Of a DNA stretch of 64,000 nucleotides, positions 12,070 to 23,800 are shown piece by piece. Under the pieces are notes generated by a model. That model was given only the letters and a program-made list of their open reading frames with translations, ran no database searches and was not told where the DNA came from. The position numbers and the translations under genes were made by a program. Source of the stretch: Conchocele bisecta (Eukaryota; Mollusca; Bivalvia; Lucinida; Thyasiridae). Within the stretch, counting starts at the first letter, position 1. Each line of letters opens with the position of its first letter. The stretch is taken from the NCBI GenBank assembly GCA_029237695.1, contig CM055275.1:7824899-7888898 (forward strand), in the 5' to 3' direction.

Positions 12070-12421
12070 ATGTTCATGTGTGCTTTTTACTTGCAGGTAA
12101 TGGGCCTCGCTATATGTACCTGTGTGTGTGGAGATGACAATGTCGTCTATGTTGGATATACAAACACATTTAAATGTTCCTTGGCTGGCGATATAACTGC
12201 GATATTCTCCTGGAGAGGTCCACCTCACGGTGTTCGATATGTAAAATTGAAAGACGGAATCCCGACTGTCGATACTGCGTACATCAACCATTCGGATCGT
12301 ATTTTCGTCGGTGGGGAGGACAAAACAGACCTGATTATCAGTGATGTACATCTGTCTGACTCTGGCCACTACCATTGTACAAAAGATATACAAACAGAAT
12401 ACCATTGCTTGTACGTAAGAG
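12070..12421 (+). CDS. receptor exon 1: signal peptide and Ig1 (V-type)
   Basis: Reading from ATG 12070, residues 1-21 are hydrophobic (MFMCAFYLQVMGLAICTCVC) and fit a signal peptide. Ig1 follows with Cys36, Trp48 and a DSGHYHC signature ending in Cys103. The donor is AG|GTGAGT at 12422, leaving phase 1. Alternatively a perfect acceptor TTACTTGCAG at 12087-12096 could start this exon at 12097 (phase 0) from an unseen upstream exon, or translation could begin at ATG 12100, which has the better Kozak context but a short leader. I prefer 12070 because it alone gives a full leader. Confidence 0.8.
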
Positions 12422-14775
12422 GTGAGTATGCTTATTTTCCTCTTTGGCAAACTTTTCCGAAATAAAATTAATTTGTCCCTAGCACACGCCCTCATATAAC
12501 CAGGAGTATAAATGCTTTAAGTTACCAGTGGATATTGTATCTAGCGATGACACGCTGTCACCCTGGGACATTTTCCAAGATCCAAAATGGCAAATAACAC
12601 AATCAGTCAGTTCATGTTTCTATAATAATATAAAGATAGTATGTATTGCTTTACCTACGTCAATTTATTTTTCGTCGTTTTGGTAACATGACCCATACCC
12701 GTAGAATTGGAGAATTTTTGCTGCATTTTCATCCAAATTGGGAAACATATAATATTTTAGAAAACAAAATTAGTTTTAACTTTAAAAAAGTCTTCAAGAT
12801 GACACTGAACATTCGTTCGGCCTATATTTAAGGGTGAAAATTGGCTCGAACACCTTCCATACCCGGTTCACACTGAACAGATATAAATGCATATATTAGC
12901 AACACCTGGTAGACACTTCCATTAATAACGGCAACACAACTGAATACTACATAACTCAGACTACTATCTATTCCACGTGTTGCAGCCGACGATCTTTTGG
13001 TCATTAAACACATTAAATCTTAAAAATATTTAAATGTAAGTACTTTTTCATCAATATCTAAAAAGTCATTTTTTGTTATTTTATGAAATTCTAAAATATT
13101 GATTTTTATTGCGAAAAAAACTATTTTCCTATGGGAATTTAACATACAAAATATATGTGTATGCCCACGCCACCGAATAGTGAAGGGGTCATATAGTGCT
13201 ACCGGCGGGCGTCTGTCCCGAAACCTTAACGCTCGTGTAAATGTCTTATAATTTTCCTTACACGGATCTGCTTGATATTTCACACATGTATTGCTGTAAT
13301 GGTCCTCTACGACCGTCCCGCCCCCCGCTAAACCCAGGGTCAATGTCACTCGAAACCCCTCGCTTCATTCCGTAGTAAATGGAGAATAATGTCTCGGGCG
13401 CCAATGGTAGGTCGCCATTGTTTATTTACATTGCGTATATGGTAATACAAGAAGGCGTCAGTGTGACCGATTTACCTATTCGTACGCGTTCCATACTGTC
13501 ACTGTGGTGGAAACTGCAGGCCGGTCCCTGACACTGAAATTTACATTAAAATGGGTATATACGATAACATAACAGTCCGCGCACATACCCCGGTGTTCTC
13601 CAACATACAGCCGGGCGGCACCGTGGTGGAAACTGAAGATCTACCCCTGACACTGCACATGTATATTAGTATGGGTATATACATTAACATTACTGTCCGC
13701 CCACACATCCCGGTGATCTCCAACATACAACCGGGCGGTACCGTGGTGGGAACAGAAGACCGGTCCCTGACACTGACATGTACATTATTATGGATATATA
13801 CAATAACATTACTGTCCGCCCACAGACCCCGGTGATCTCCAACCAACAGCCGGCCTGCACTGTGGTGGGAACTGAAGGCCGGTCCCTGAAACTGACATGC
13901 ACATTAGTCTGGGTATATACAATAACATTGCAGTCCGTCCACAGACCCCGGTGATCTCCAACCTTCAGCCGGGCGACACCGTGGTGGGAACTGAAGGCCG
14001 GCCCCTGACACTGACATGTACATTATTATGGGTATATAAAATAACTTTACAGTCCGTCCGCAGACCCCGGTGATTTCAAACATACAGCCGGGCGACACCG
14101 TTGTGGGAACTGAAGGCCGGCCCCTGACACTGACATGTACATCCACCGGAGGTTACCCCGCTCCTAACGTGACCTGGTACCGCGGCTCCACACAGTCTAC
14201 GGCCATGGGCAGCTGGAGCACGGTAACACAGGAAGGAGATCGGTATACTGTAACCGCCAACTACACATTCACACCGTCCCGGGCCAACGACGGCGATGTC
14301 TATAACTGCCAGCCGTCGTACACCTCACCTACGGTAGATGTCCTGGATCATGTCACCATGACACTCCGCCTCAATTGTAAGTATTCATCCTCACATTGAC
14401 GACCATAATGTCAGAATAAAATAATTCCATAAACGTGACGTGTAACTCGGCTCATGTCTCATATGATTGATTTAATATATAAAAATAGCAAGTGTTTGCA
14501 GTTATGCACGAACTAGCGTGATATATGATCAACCAATGGAGTTTATAGTGACCTAGACCTATACGGACAGGGCATACTACTATGTTTCGCAAACATTATT
14601 TAATAAGTAACGGTTATAAGTGTTTTCAAATATTGATATATGAACTATCCAGATATATGTTTTCATCGACCAATAGTGTTACCATCCTGGTATTATCATT
14701 GCAAAATAGTTTGTATTATTTTTAACTTGTGTACAATGTCTCGGGTATATTGATTGTCTGAAGTAAAACATCTAA

Positions 14776-14830
<55 letters not shown>

Positions 14831-17800
14831 GTAGTAGTAGTAGTAGTAGTCCTGCTGGCATCAAAGTCATTTCTTGACAACAAATAATGGGAACGCATTT
14901 GAACTGTGCCGAGTTGTGTCATCACGTGCATGATTTCCCAACATATTTCCCCTTTAGGTAATGTTGCAATGCACCATGTGTTAATTGCTTTCCAATGCAG
15001 ACATCAGCAATTGACCCTTAGAACGCAGGAAACGTAAATTGTCGTCTGCGGTTGTTTTACATTTTATCTTCTTTCTCAACAAAAACGTTATTCTACAGCA
15101 CGTTATCATTATTTCCATTGAAAATGTTTCCAAAGTTGTCAAACCATGTTTTTAATAAGGAAAATTGAAAATAAAATATAAACAACAGACGTCATAATTT
15201 AATTCAGCAGCGAAAGGGTTAAAGAAAACGCGTAACGAGGACTTAAAGACACTCTGATCGAACACCAATATGCCCAAGAGCTTGTAGACCCTCATACGCG
15301 ATCAATTGAGTGGCGGCCAGGCTGCCGGCCGTGGTTTCTGTACTGAATGGTGAGGTGATCAGATTGATCGGCAAGAAGCCCTCTGAAGCCCTCAAGGTCC
15401 TAGGTCAAAGCTTTGCCCCACAAACCCTTCTTTGTGGTCGCCGGGCGGCCTGCTGGTTTGGAGGTGCAGAAACTCCCCTCGGCTGTTGGTGTTCGGTATC
15501 TCTACCAGCCTGGAGAGATGGAGGGTGGCCGCCGACGCGCTGCGGACCCCGTGTGGTCCCTCCAAGTGTATCCACCTGGACGCTCGGTTACCAAGCCTGA
15601 AGAGCTCGACGTGCTCTATTATTTGGATTATGTACCCTCTCGCGGATTCGTCCGGGAAGAGCTTCTTGGGATGCCTCCTGAAACAGTGCTGCCACCAGAT
15701 GGGGTTTTACAGCGCTAGAAGCTGTTCGTTGTAGTATAAGTCGTACATTAGGTGCTTGGAGAAGTCGAGGATGATCATACCCACATACACAGATCAATTG
15801 AGCACCAGGCGGCTCATGTGCATTTTGATCGCCGCAATGTCATCATCGAAGAAGTTGGCCCGTGCGAAGGCTGGGCTGGCGATAAGGCGCCGCAGATTGT
15901 CTTCCTCGTTTGCACACACCAGCTTGACATTAGCTCGCTTGCGGATGTTATCCATGGTGTTCCCGAATACAGAGTTGTTCATGAGCTTGTCCATGTTCTT
16001 CTCGAAGTCACTAGCTGCTCCCTTCCGGCGCTCGGTGTTCATCCTGATGTATGCTCTTTGGTCGATGCGAAGTGCTCGGTGTGTCTTTGACCCTATCCCC
16101 TAAGGGGTCCGCCTGAATACTAGCTCATCCGCCTTCTTATTCTGTTCGGATAGATGTAGGATCTCCTTCTGGTAGTCCTGGGTTGTTCGGACTGATGGGG
16201 GTATCTTCTGAATGGCCTTCCGTTTCTGGACGCTTAACCGAATTTTTTTTGGGAATGACGGTAGCTGCCTGGAAGCAGGGGATTGAGTAGTCGCATCTTC
16301 ACCTCTTCCGGAATGGGCTCATCCATGATATTCTTGACAACGCCATATAGAGGCTCTGGTGCCTGCATTTCCGCAAGCAGCTACTCGATGAATTCATCCA
16401 TAGTAGCCATGCTGGAAATGCATACCTAACAGGGCTCACGTTTCTAATTGGGAATTTCTATAACCGCCAACCGGGCAAAATCTTTTTGGATGGCCATAGC
16501 GCTCTGCTTACAATCTCGCTTGAACGCGCGACTATACCCACACCCCTGGCACAGCAGATATCGATGTTTAACACCCCTGCCACACACAGTACACGACTGC
16601 TTTCATGGACCTTTCCGCATCCTAGCGAGATGCACCTTACAATACTCACCTAATCAGCTACTACCGCAGACCTCTACCCAGCATCAGTCACTGACAATTG
16701 TTGTTACCTTTCATTATCTTCAGGTATACCTGCTAGTACGGGTATGTCTAAAAGGAGGCCACGGCCGACTTATTGTAGAGCCATGTGCATCGTTCGACTT
16801 GCTCTCAGAGCGACGGGGGCAATCCCTTTGGCCGGCGAGGTGTGGGCCGTCTCTTGTGCTCGCCTTGGGCTCTCCATTGTATTGTTGTAATGCTATTATT
16901 CGTACGCTACATGGGGGGGGGGGGGGGCGGTGGGGTGGGGTGGGGTGGGGTGTGTGGGTGTGGCGGGTCGTATGAGGTGGATGGCCCAGAACCTTTAGTG
17001 TTTTTTCGTTTAGACATGGGGGTGGGGTCCCCGCCTGCGGGCGTGGGGATAGTATGAGAGAGAGGTCCAGAACTCAGCTCATATATACTACACGTCTTGT
17101 ACACCTTTTGAAGATGTGAATGTTGGTGTTTTTATGCAGAAAAAATAGTTTTTAGCACGAATATCACCTTTTTAACTTGACCCAGGTAAACCATGGTGTT
17201 CATTGAACTGCTATTCTCTACAGTGAGGCCGTCACTTCCCACAGTGGAGCAGGTCGATGATTCTCCATAACATCGACCCAGGTAGACCCTAATGTCCATT
17301 GTACTGCTATTTCCTACAGTGAAGCCGTCACCGCCCATAGTGGAGCAGGTCGGTGTGGCCGTGGCAGGATCCAACGTGAAGGTCCGATGTACAACATCCA
17401 GCTTCCGTCCCGCCTCCGATATCGCCGTGGCTTGGACATACAACGGCAGTACGATAACACCTGTAGCGGCACCGTCCATCACCGGTACAGACACGTACAC
17501 GGCGACGTCCACAACAGGGTTCCCTGTACAGAAGACGGACAACGGAGGGAGGCCCGAGTGTACAGTTTCGCACCCAACACTGGTGACACCACTCACAAAG
17601 TCGAACGCCATTAACGTCCGCTGTAAGTATATTGTGGTTATGTAACAACACTGTACTAGTCTGGAGTATGACTAGATATTGACAGTACGTACAAGCTCTA
17701 CACACTTTCAATGGCACCGGCCATGACATACACAGTGGTGTACTCTAAGTATATTGTTGTTATGTAACAACACTGTACTGGAGTATAACTATATATTGAC

Positions 17801-20800
17801 AGTACGTACAGACTATACACACTTGCAGCGGCACGGCTGTCACATACACAGTGGTGTACTGTAAGTATATTGTGGCTATGTAACAACACTGTACTCGTCT
17901 GGGTTATGTAACAACACTGTACTAGTCTGCAGTATGACCAGATGTTGGCAGTACGTACAAACTCTACACACTTACAGCCTAAACGTCCACCACATACACA
18001 ATGGTTTACTGTAGGTATACGGTGGTTATGTAACAACAATGTACTTGAGTATGACTATATATTGACAGTACGTACATAATCTACACACTTGCAGCGGCAC
18101 CGGCCATCACATACACTCTGGTTTACTGTAAGTATATTGTGGTTATGTAACAACACTGTACTAGTCTGGAGTATGACTAGATATTGACAGTACGTACAAG
18201 CTCTACACACTTTCAATGGCACCGGCCATGACATACACAGTGGTGTACTCTAAGTATATTGTGGTTATGTAACAACACTGTACTGGAGTATAACTATATA
18301 TTGACAGTACGTACAGACAATACACACTTGCAGCGGCACGGCTGTCACATACACAGTGGTGTACTGTAAGTATATTGTGGCTATGTAACAACACTGTACT
18401 CGTCTGGGTTATGTAACAACACTGTACTAGTCTGAAGTATGACCAGATGTTGGCAGTACGTACAAACTCTACACACTGACAGCCTAAACGTCCACCACAT
18501 ACACAATGGTTTACTGTAGGTATACGGTGGTTATGTAACAACAATGTACTTGAGTATGACTATATATTGACAGTACGTACATATTCTACACACTTGCAGC
18601 GGCACCGGCCATCACATACACTCTGGTTTACTGTAAGTATTTTGTGGTTATGTAACAACACTGTACTAGTCTGGAGTATGACTAGATATTGACAGTACAT
18701 ACATAACCTACACAGTTTCAGCGGCACCGGCCACCACATACACAGTGGTTTACGGTACAGGGGGTGGATAATGGAGCAGATATGTTTGTTGTGGTCTTGC
18801 ATATGAAATCATATTGACAGAATTAATATTGAATTATAAAATGTGGGTTTGACTGGAGAAATGGGCCTTATGGGTTTTCCAACCAGTGTAACCAGTGCAA
18901 ATAAAAATCACCTGTATATTCACACAATGTGATCTGTACTGTTCCCCATTCCATCAATGCATTCACCTGTCATAGTTCTCCCAGGCACTATTGATCGTTG
19001 CTAGGCTACAGAAGTGTGTTATTGATCTACACTGGTCACAAATCCCATTTCTCCAGTCACAGACACAAATGTGTCGAGTTTTTCCATGGAAAACATAACA
19101 TGTGCCGAAATATATAGTGACTGATGTAGTGAAAATAAAACCAAATGTAAATTTACGATGCAGCTTGGCTTATTAGCTCAGAATTGATCCAAGAAAATAA
19201 AATTTGAAAACAGGTCAACATATTATAAAATGTATTTGACAAAATATATTTTAGACACCATGTTAAAATCCCATAGAGAAAAATATATTTGTTTGCAATT
19301 TGTTCACCGACCTTCATTTTCTGCTTCAGTGACATAGTCATATTCATGTTAAGTTTTTGTGTTAACGTCTGTTCCTCGCTCACAGTAACAGATACAACCA
19401 CAAAACTTAGACAATATCATCTGCTGATGGTGTACACCAGAATCTGTCGTACCCAACACACTTTCTAAGCATCAAATGTCAATCATTCATCGTTGTTATG
19501 CCCCACCACAATAGTGTAAGGGGGCATTTAGTGTTACCCTTGTCCGTCCTTCCGTCAGTCCGTCACCAACCTTGTAACTCGTAAAGCTTTTAAACTGTAC
19601 AAGCTACAGACCTGAAACTTGGTATATAGCTTCCTTATGCTGAGCAGATGCGCAAAGTTTATTTAGATTGTTTACTCAACCCCCGGGTTTTTTTATTATT
19701 TCCCTCTTTTGGAGCTGGTACATGAGTAACGACGAGTATTGATGTATACGTACATCAATATAATAGATATACAGTATGTATATATATTTCAAAGAATCAT
19801 GTTTCATAAATTTTGCCCACACGTATGGTCAACTTACAGCCATCGGAGGAATCAATTCTATGTCTCCCTGTATTATAGATGCTCCTGAATCGGCCAATGT
19901 GATCGGTAGTAGTCCATTCACAGCCAACGGGGTGAACCCATTGACACTAACGTGTACTTTTATGGCTGGTAACCCGGGTTTGACGTCCATCAGTTGGAGA
20001 CGGACGTTCAGGACGGGTACAGTGATTCAGCCAGCGTCTACCCAGACCACCCTGGTGTTGACGCCCACGCGGGACGACGATGGTGACACCATAACGTGTA
20101 CGGCCAACAACGGTGTCGGGGCGGTGATCAGTGGGCCCTTCACACTGGACCTCCACTGTACGTACATATCATTTAATTAATTATCATATAATAATTTTTG
20201 TTTGCCATTATTGTATTTTCTGTAAAGACCACTATGATATCCAATAATGAAATGAAATCAGCAATGCCAAGGTCATATTCAAGGTCAAATTGCAAAATGA
20301 AATAAAATTCTACCTCATAAACATATACTTTTTCACCATATTTTCATCAACAAAATAATAGATATGCCCCCGCAAGGGGGGGGGGCATATAGTGTTACCG
20401 GTGTCCATACTTCCCGTACGTCCGTCCATCCGTACGTACGTACGTCCAGAAACGCTCGGGTAAATGTCTTACAATTTCCTGGCATGGATCTGCTTGATAT
20501 TTCGCACACGCATTGATATAATGGTCCTCTACCGCCCTGCAACAAATCCACAATCGTCCCGCCCCTGCTAAGCCCTGGGTCAATGTCACATACTTGGTGC
20601 GTTTGAATCATTAACCCTTGGTTAAATGTCTTCTAATTTCTGTTTCCTTCCACGGATCTGCTTGATATTTCACACACGCGGGGCTTTAATGGTCCTCTAC
20701 AGCTCTGTGACAAATGCACAATAGTCCCGTCCTCCAATAACCTTAACCATTGTGTTCATAATTTTGGAATATACCAAGATCCGTTAATCGGATCCTTACC

Positions 20801-23800
20801 TACCAAATTTTATCAATATATTTCTCACATTGATGGCTATCCACTACAGTCCTTCGGGTGACCGTTACCTTCACCTTGGTGACCTTACCTTTTGTGTTAA
20901 TAATTTCAAATTTTGAATAACTCCTGATCTGTTATCCTTACGAAACTTCATCAATGGCTTCCTCACATTGATGGCTTTCCACCCAGTGTCATTCGGGTGA
21001 CCGTGACCATGGTAACCTTGAAAATTGTGTCAACAATTTTGGATGTTCATCCAAATGTTTAATATCGCCTGATCCATTAGTCGGATCCTTGCAAAACTTC
21101 ATATATAGCTTTGTCACATTGATGGCCATCCAACCATTGTCATTCAGGTGACCGTGACCATGGTGACCTTGACATTGGTGTCAATAATTTCGGACGTACA
21201 TCCAAATTTTGAATATATGTTGATCCGTTAGTCTGATCATCACCAAACTGCATCAATAGCTTATTCACATTGATGTATATCTACCAGTGTAATTCGGCTG
21301 TCCATGACCTTCGTGACCTTCACCTTGGTGTCAACAATCTTGGATACACATCAAAATGTTGAATATCTCCTGATCCGTTAGTAATATCATTGCCAAATTT
21401 CATAAATAGCTCGGTCACATTGATAGCTATCCATCCCTCCTTCCGTACATCCGTCCGTTCGTGTACATTTACGTGAAAAAGTTTGTAAGAATTTATCCAA
21501 CATGTAATATCTTCAATATTACGAGAATGATTGATTAAATACTTGGACACTTGAATCACCAGAACATTTGTCACAAAGTCGTGTCACCATTAACACGACC
21601 TTGACATTTCTCACCTTCGAAATGTCGCTGAAACACTTTGCTATTGTGTTACGTCAATTATTTGTAAGAGTTTCTCCAACATGTAATATCGTCAATATTA
21701 TGCAACGGATTGCTTCAATATTTGGACACTTGAATCACCTGAACTTTTCTCACATACTCGCGACATCATTAACACGACCTTTACCTTTGTCACATTCAAA
21801 ACTTCGCTGAAACACTCAGCCATTTTCTTGCGTAGAAAAGTTTGTAACCGTTTATCTATCATGTAATATAGTTAATATTACTTGAAGGAGTGTTTTAATA
21901 TTGGGACAGTTCATTCATCCGAACATGTGTGACACAAGTATACCACCAAAGGCATGACATTGACGTGTGTGACCTTCAAAATGGTGCTGAAACACTTAGC
22001 CATTTTCGTACGTCAAACACTTTTTAATGTAAGACTTTCTGAAATTTCTTTGAAATTTGTGTATTTTTTTCTTTTTTTATGCCGCCTATGCGATAGGAAG
22101 GGGGACGTATTGCGCTGCTCTTGAGGTTCCATACGTGCGTACGTCCATCTGTACGTCCATCCCTCCGTCCGTTTAGATTTACATTAAACAGTTTATAAGA
22201 GTTTCTGCAACATGTAATATGTTCAATATTACGCGAAGGATTGCTTTGATACTTGTACACTTTAATCACCTGAACATTTGTCGCACACTGACGCCACCAT
22301 TAAATAACATTCACCTTGAAAACCTTCGAAATGTCGATGAAACCATTGTGTTACATCAAAATGTTTGTAAAAGTTTCTTAATCATGTAATATCTTCAATA
22401 TTATTCGAAGGAGTGCTTCAACACTTGAATCACCAGATTATTTCTCAGACACTCGCGCCACCTTTAACACGACATTGACCTTTGTCATCATCGAAATGTC
22501 ACTAAAACACCTAGCCATTTGTTACGTCGAAAAGTTTGTATTAGTTTCTCCAAGATGTAATATCTTCAATATTACGCAAAGTATTGCTTCAATACTTGGA
22601 GACTTGAACCACCTGAATAATTGTCACATACTCACACCACCACTAACACGACCTTCACCTTGGTCACCTTAGGAATATCCATTAAACACTTGGCTGTTTC
22701 GTCGAAAAATGTGTAAGTGTTTCTTCATCGTGTAATATCTTCACACTTCTTGAAGGATTGCTTTATTATTTGGACGGTTCATTCATCTGAATATGTATGA
22801 CGCAATCACACCACCAATATCATGACCTTGACCTTTGTTACATTTCTTACCTCAAACAGTTGCTGAGGCTTTCTCAAATGACTTTGAAATGTGTGTAAAT
22901 TTAAAGTTTTCCTTTTTACACACAATCTCAAAGTTAAACTCCAGTATGCCACGAGGGCAAATCCATACGATAGAAAAGTGGCATATTGCGTTGCTTTTGA
23001 GGTTTTGTATGTCAGAACGTCCCATCCGTCCGTCCGAAAGACACTTGAATCACCTGCACATTTGACACATACTCGCGCCAGTATTAACACAAACTTGACT
23101 TATGTCACCTTCGAAATGTCGCTGAACAAGAGTTTATCCAACATGTAATATTTAAGGATTGCATTGATACTTGGACACATGAATCACCTGAACATTTGTC
23201 ACACACTCGCGCCACAATTAACACAACTTTTCACCTTCGAAATGTCGCTTAAACCATGTTGTTACGTCGAAAAGTTTGTAAGAGTTTCTCCAACAGGTAA
23301 TATCTACAATATTACGAGAAGGATTGCTTCAATACTTCGTCAATTGAATCAACCCAACATTTGTTACACACTCGTGCCACAAATAACATGACCTTGACCT
23401 TTTTTACCGTCATAAGGTCGCTGAAACATATTGTATTGTTGTATATGTTACACTTATGCATGCCAATTAATTCTGGCATGGCTGTCATTCTGGTAAGTGG
23501 AGCCAAAATGTATTAAATTCAATATGGCGTCCGAAATGGCCACCAATTTCCGTTATTAACTGCATGAAAGCAAACGACGTGGTATATTGAGATTATTTAG
23601 TTTATGTTTTCTTATGTTTGAAGTAAATTGTGTCTGTTAGTCTCTTATAACCACCACCATCAAATAAGGACAGCAAATTAGATGATGAATTTCCAAGGTG
23701 ATACTGAAGGTTAAATCGAAAACAGAATGTAATATAACGCTAATGAATATTGTAGCATTACTCTATTGCATAATTATGCGCGCGGCTTCCGAAGTAGGTC

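Larger units (their letters stand above)
12422..14052 (+). other. receptor intron 1
   Basis: The donor is GTGAGT and the acceptor TTTACAG. The intron holds an inverted dispersed repeat (12985-13150), a CATATAGTG-family copy (13158-13350) and the partial-exon array (13500-14052). No independent gene is supported. Confidence 0.75.
17623..18757 (+). repeat. 505-base higher-order repeat with splice-site-bearing monomers
   Basis: Two full 505-base units (17623-18127, 18128-18632) and a partial third (to about 18757) are nearly identical. Each full unit has four monomers beginning GTAAGTATATTGTGG or a close variant at 17623, 17748, 17861 and 18011. Every monomer contains TTATGTAACAACA, TATTGACAGTACGTACA and CTACACACTT-CAG, then about 33 bases ending GGTkTACT and again GTAAG. 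The true exon 3 donor is the first base pair of the first unit. The array is inside receptor intron 3. Confidence 0.93.

Noticed and set aside
12061..12495. 144-codon antisense frame
   Set aside because: It mirrors receptor exon 1, which has splice sites, a signal peptide and an Ig signature on the other strand.
13541..14146. Extra Ig domains in the repeats before exon 2
   Set aside because: Each unit lacks the second half of the domain, the core Trp, the second Cys and a donor. They are partial exon copies.
14722..14931. Poly-asparagine protein on the - strand
   Set aside because: It is translation of a trinucleotide microsatellite.
16448..16975. 175-codon + strand frame
   Set aside because: It crosses a G-rich repeat and runs antisense to the Polinton-like remains. 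No domain is visible.
17698..18802. Antisense Cys-rich frames in the 505-base repeat
   Set aside because: The frames repeat with the satellite and have no signal peptide or family match.
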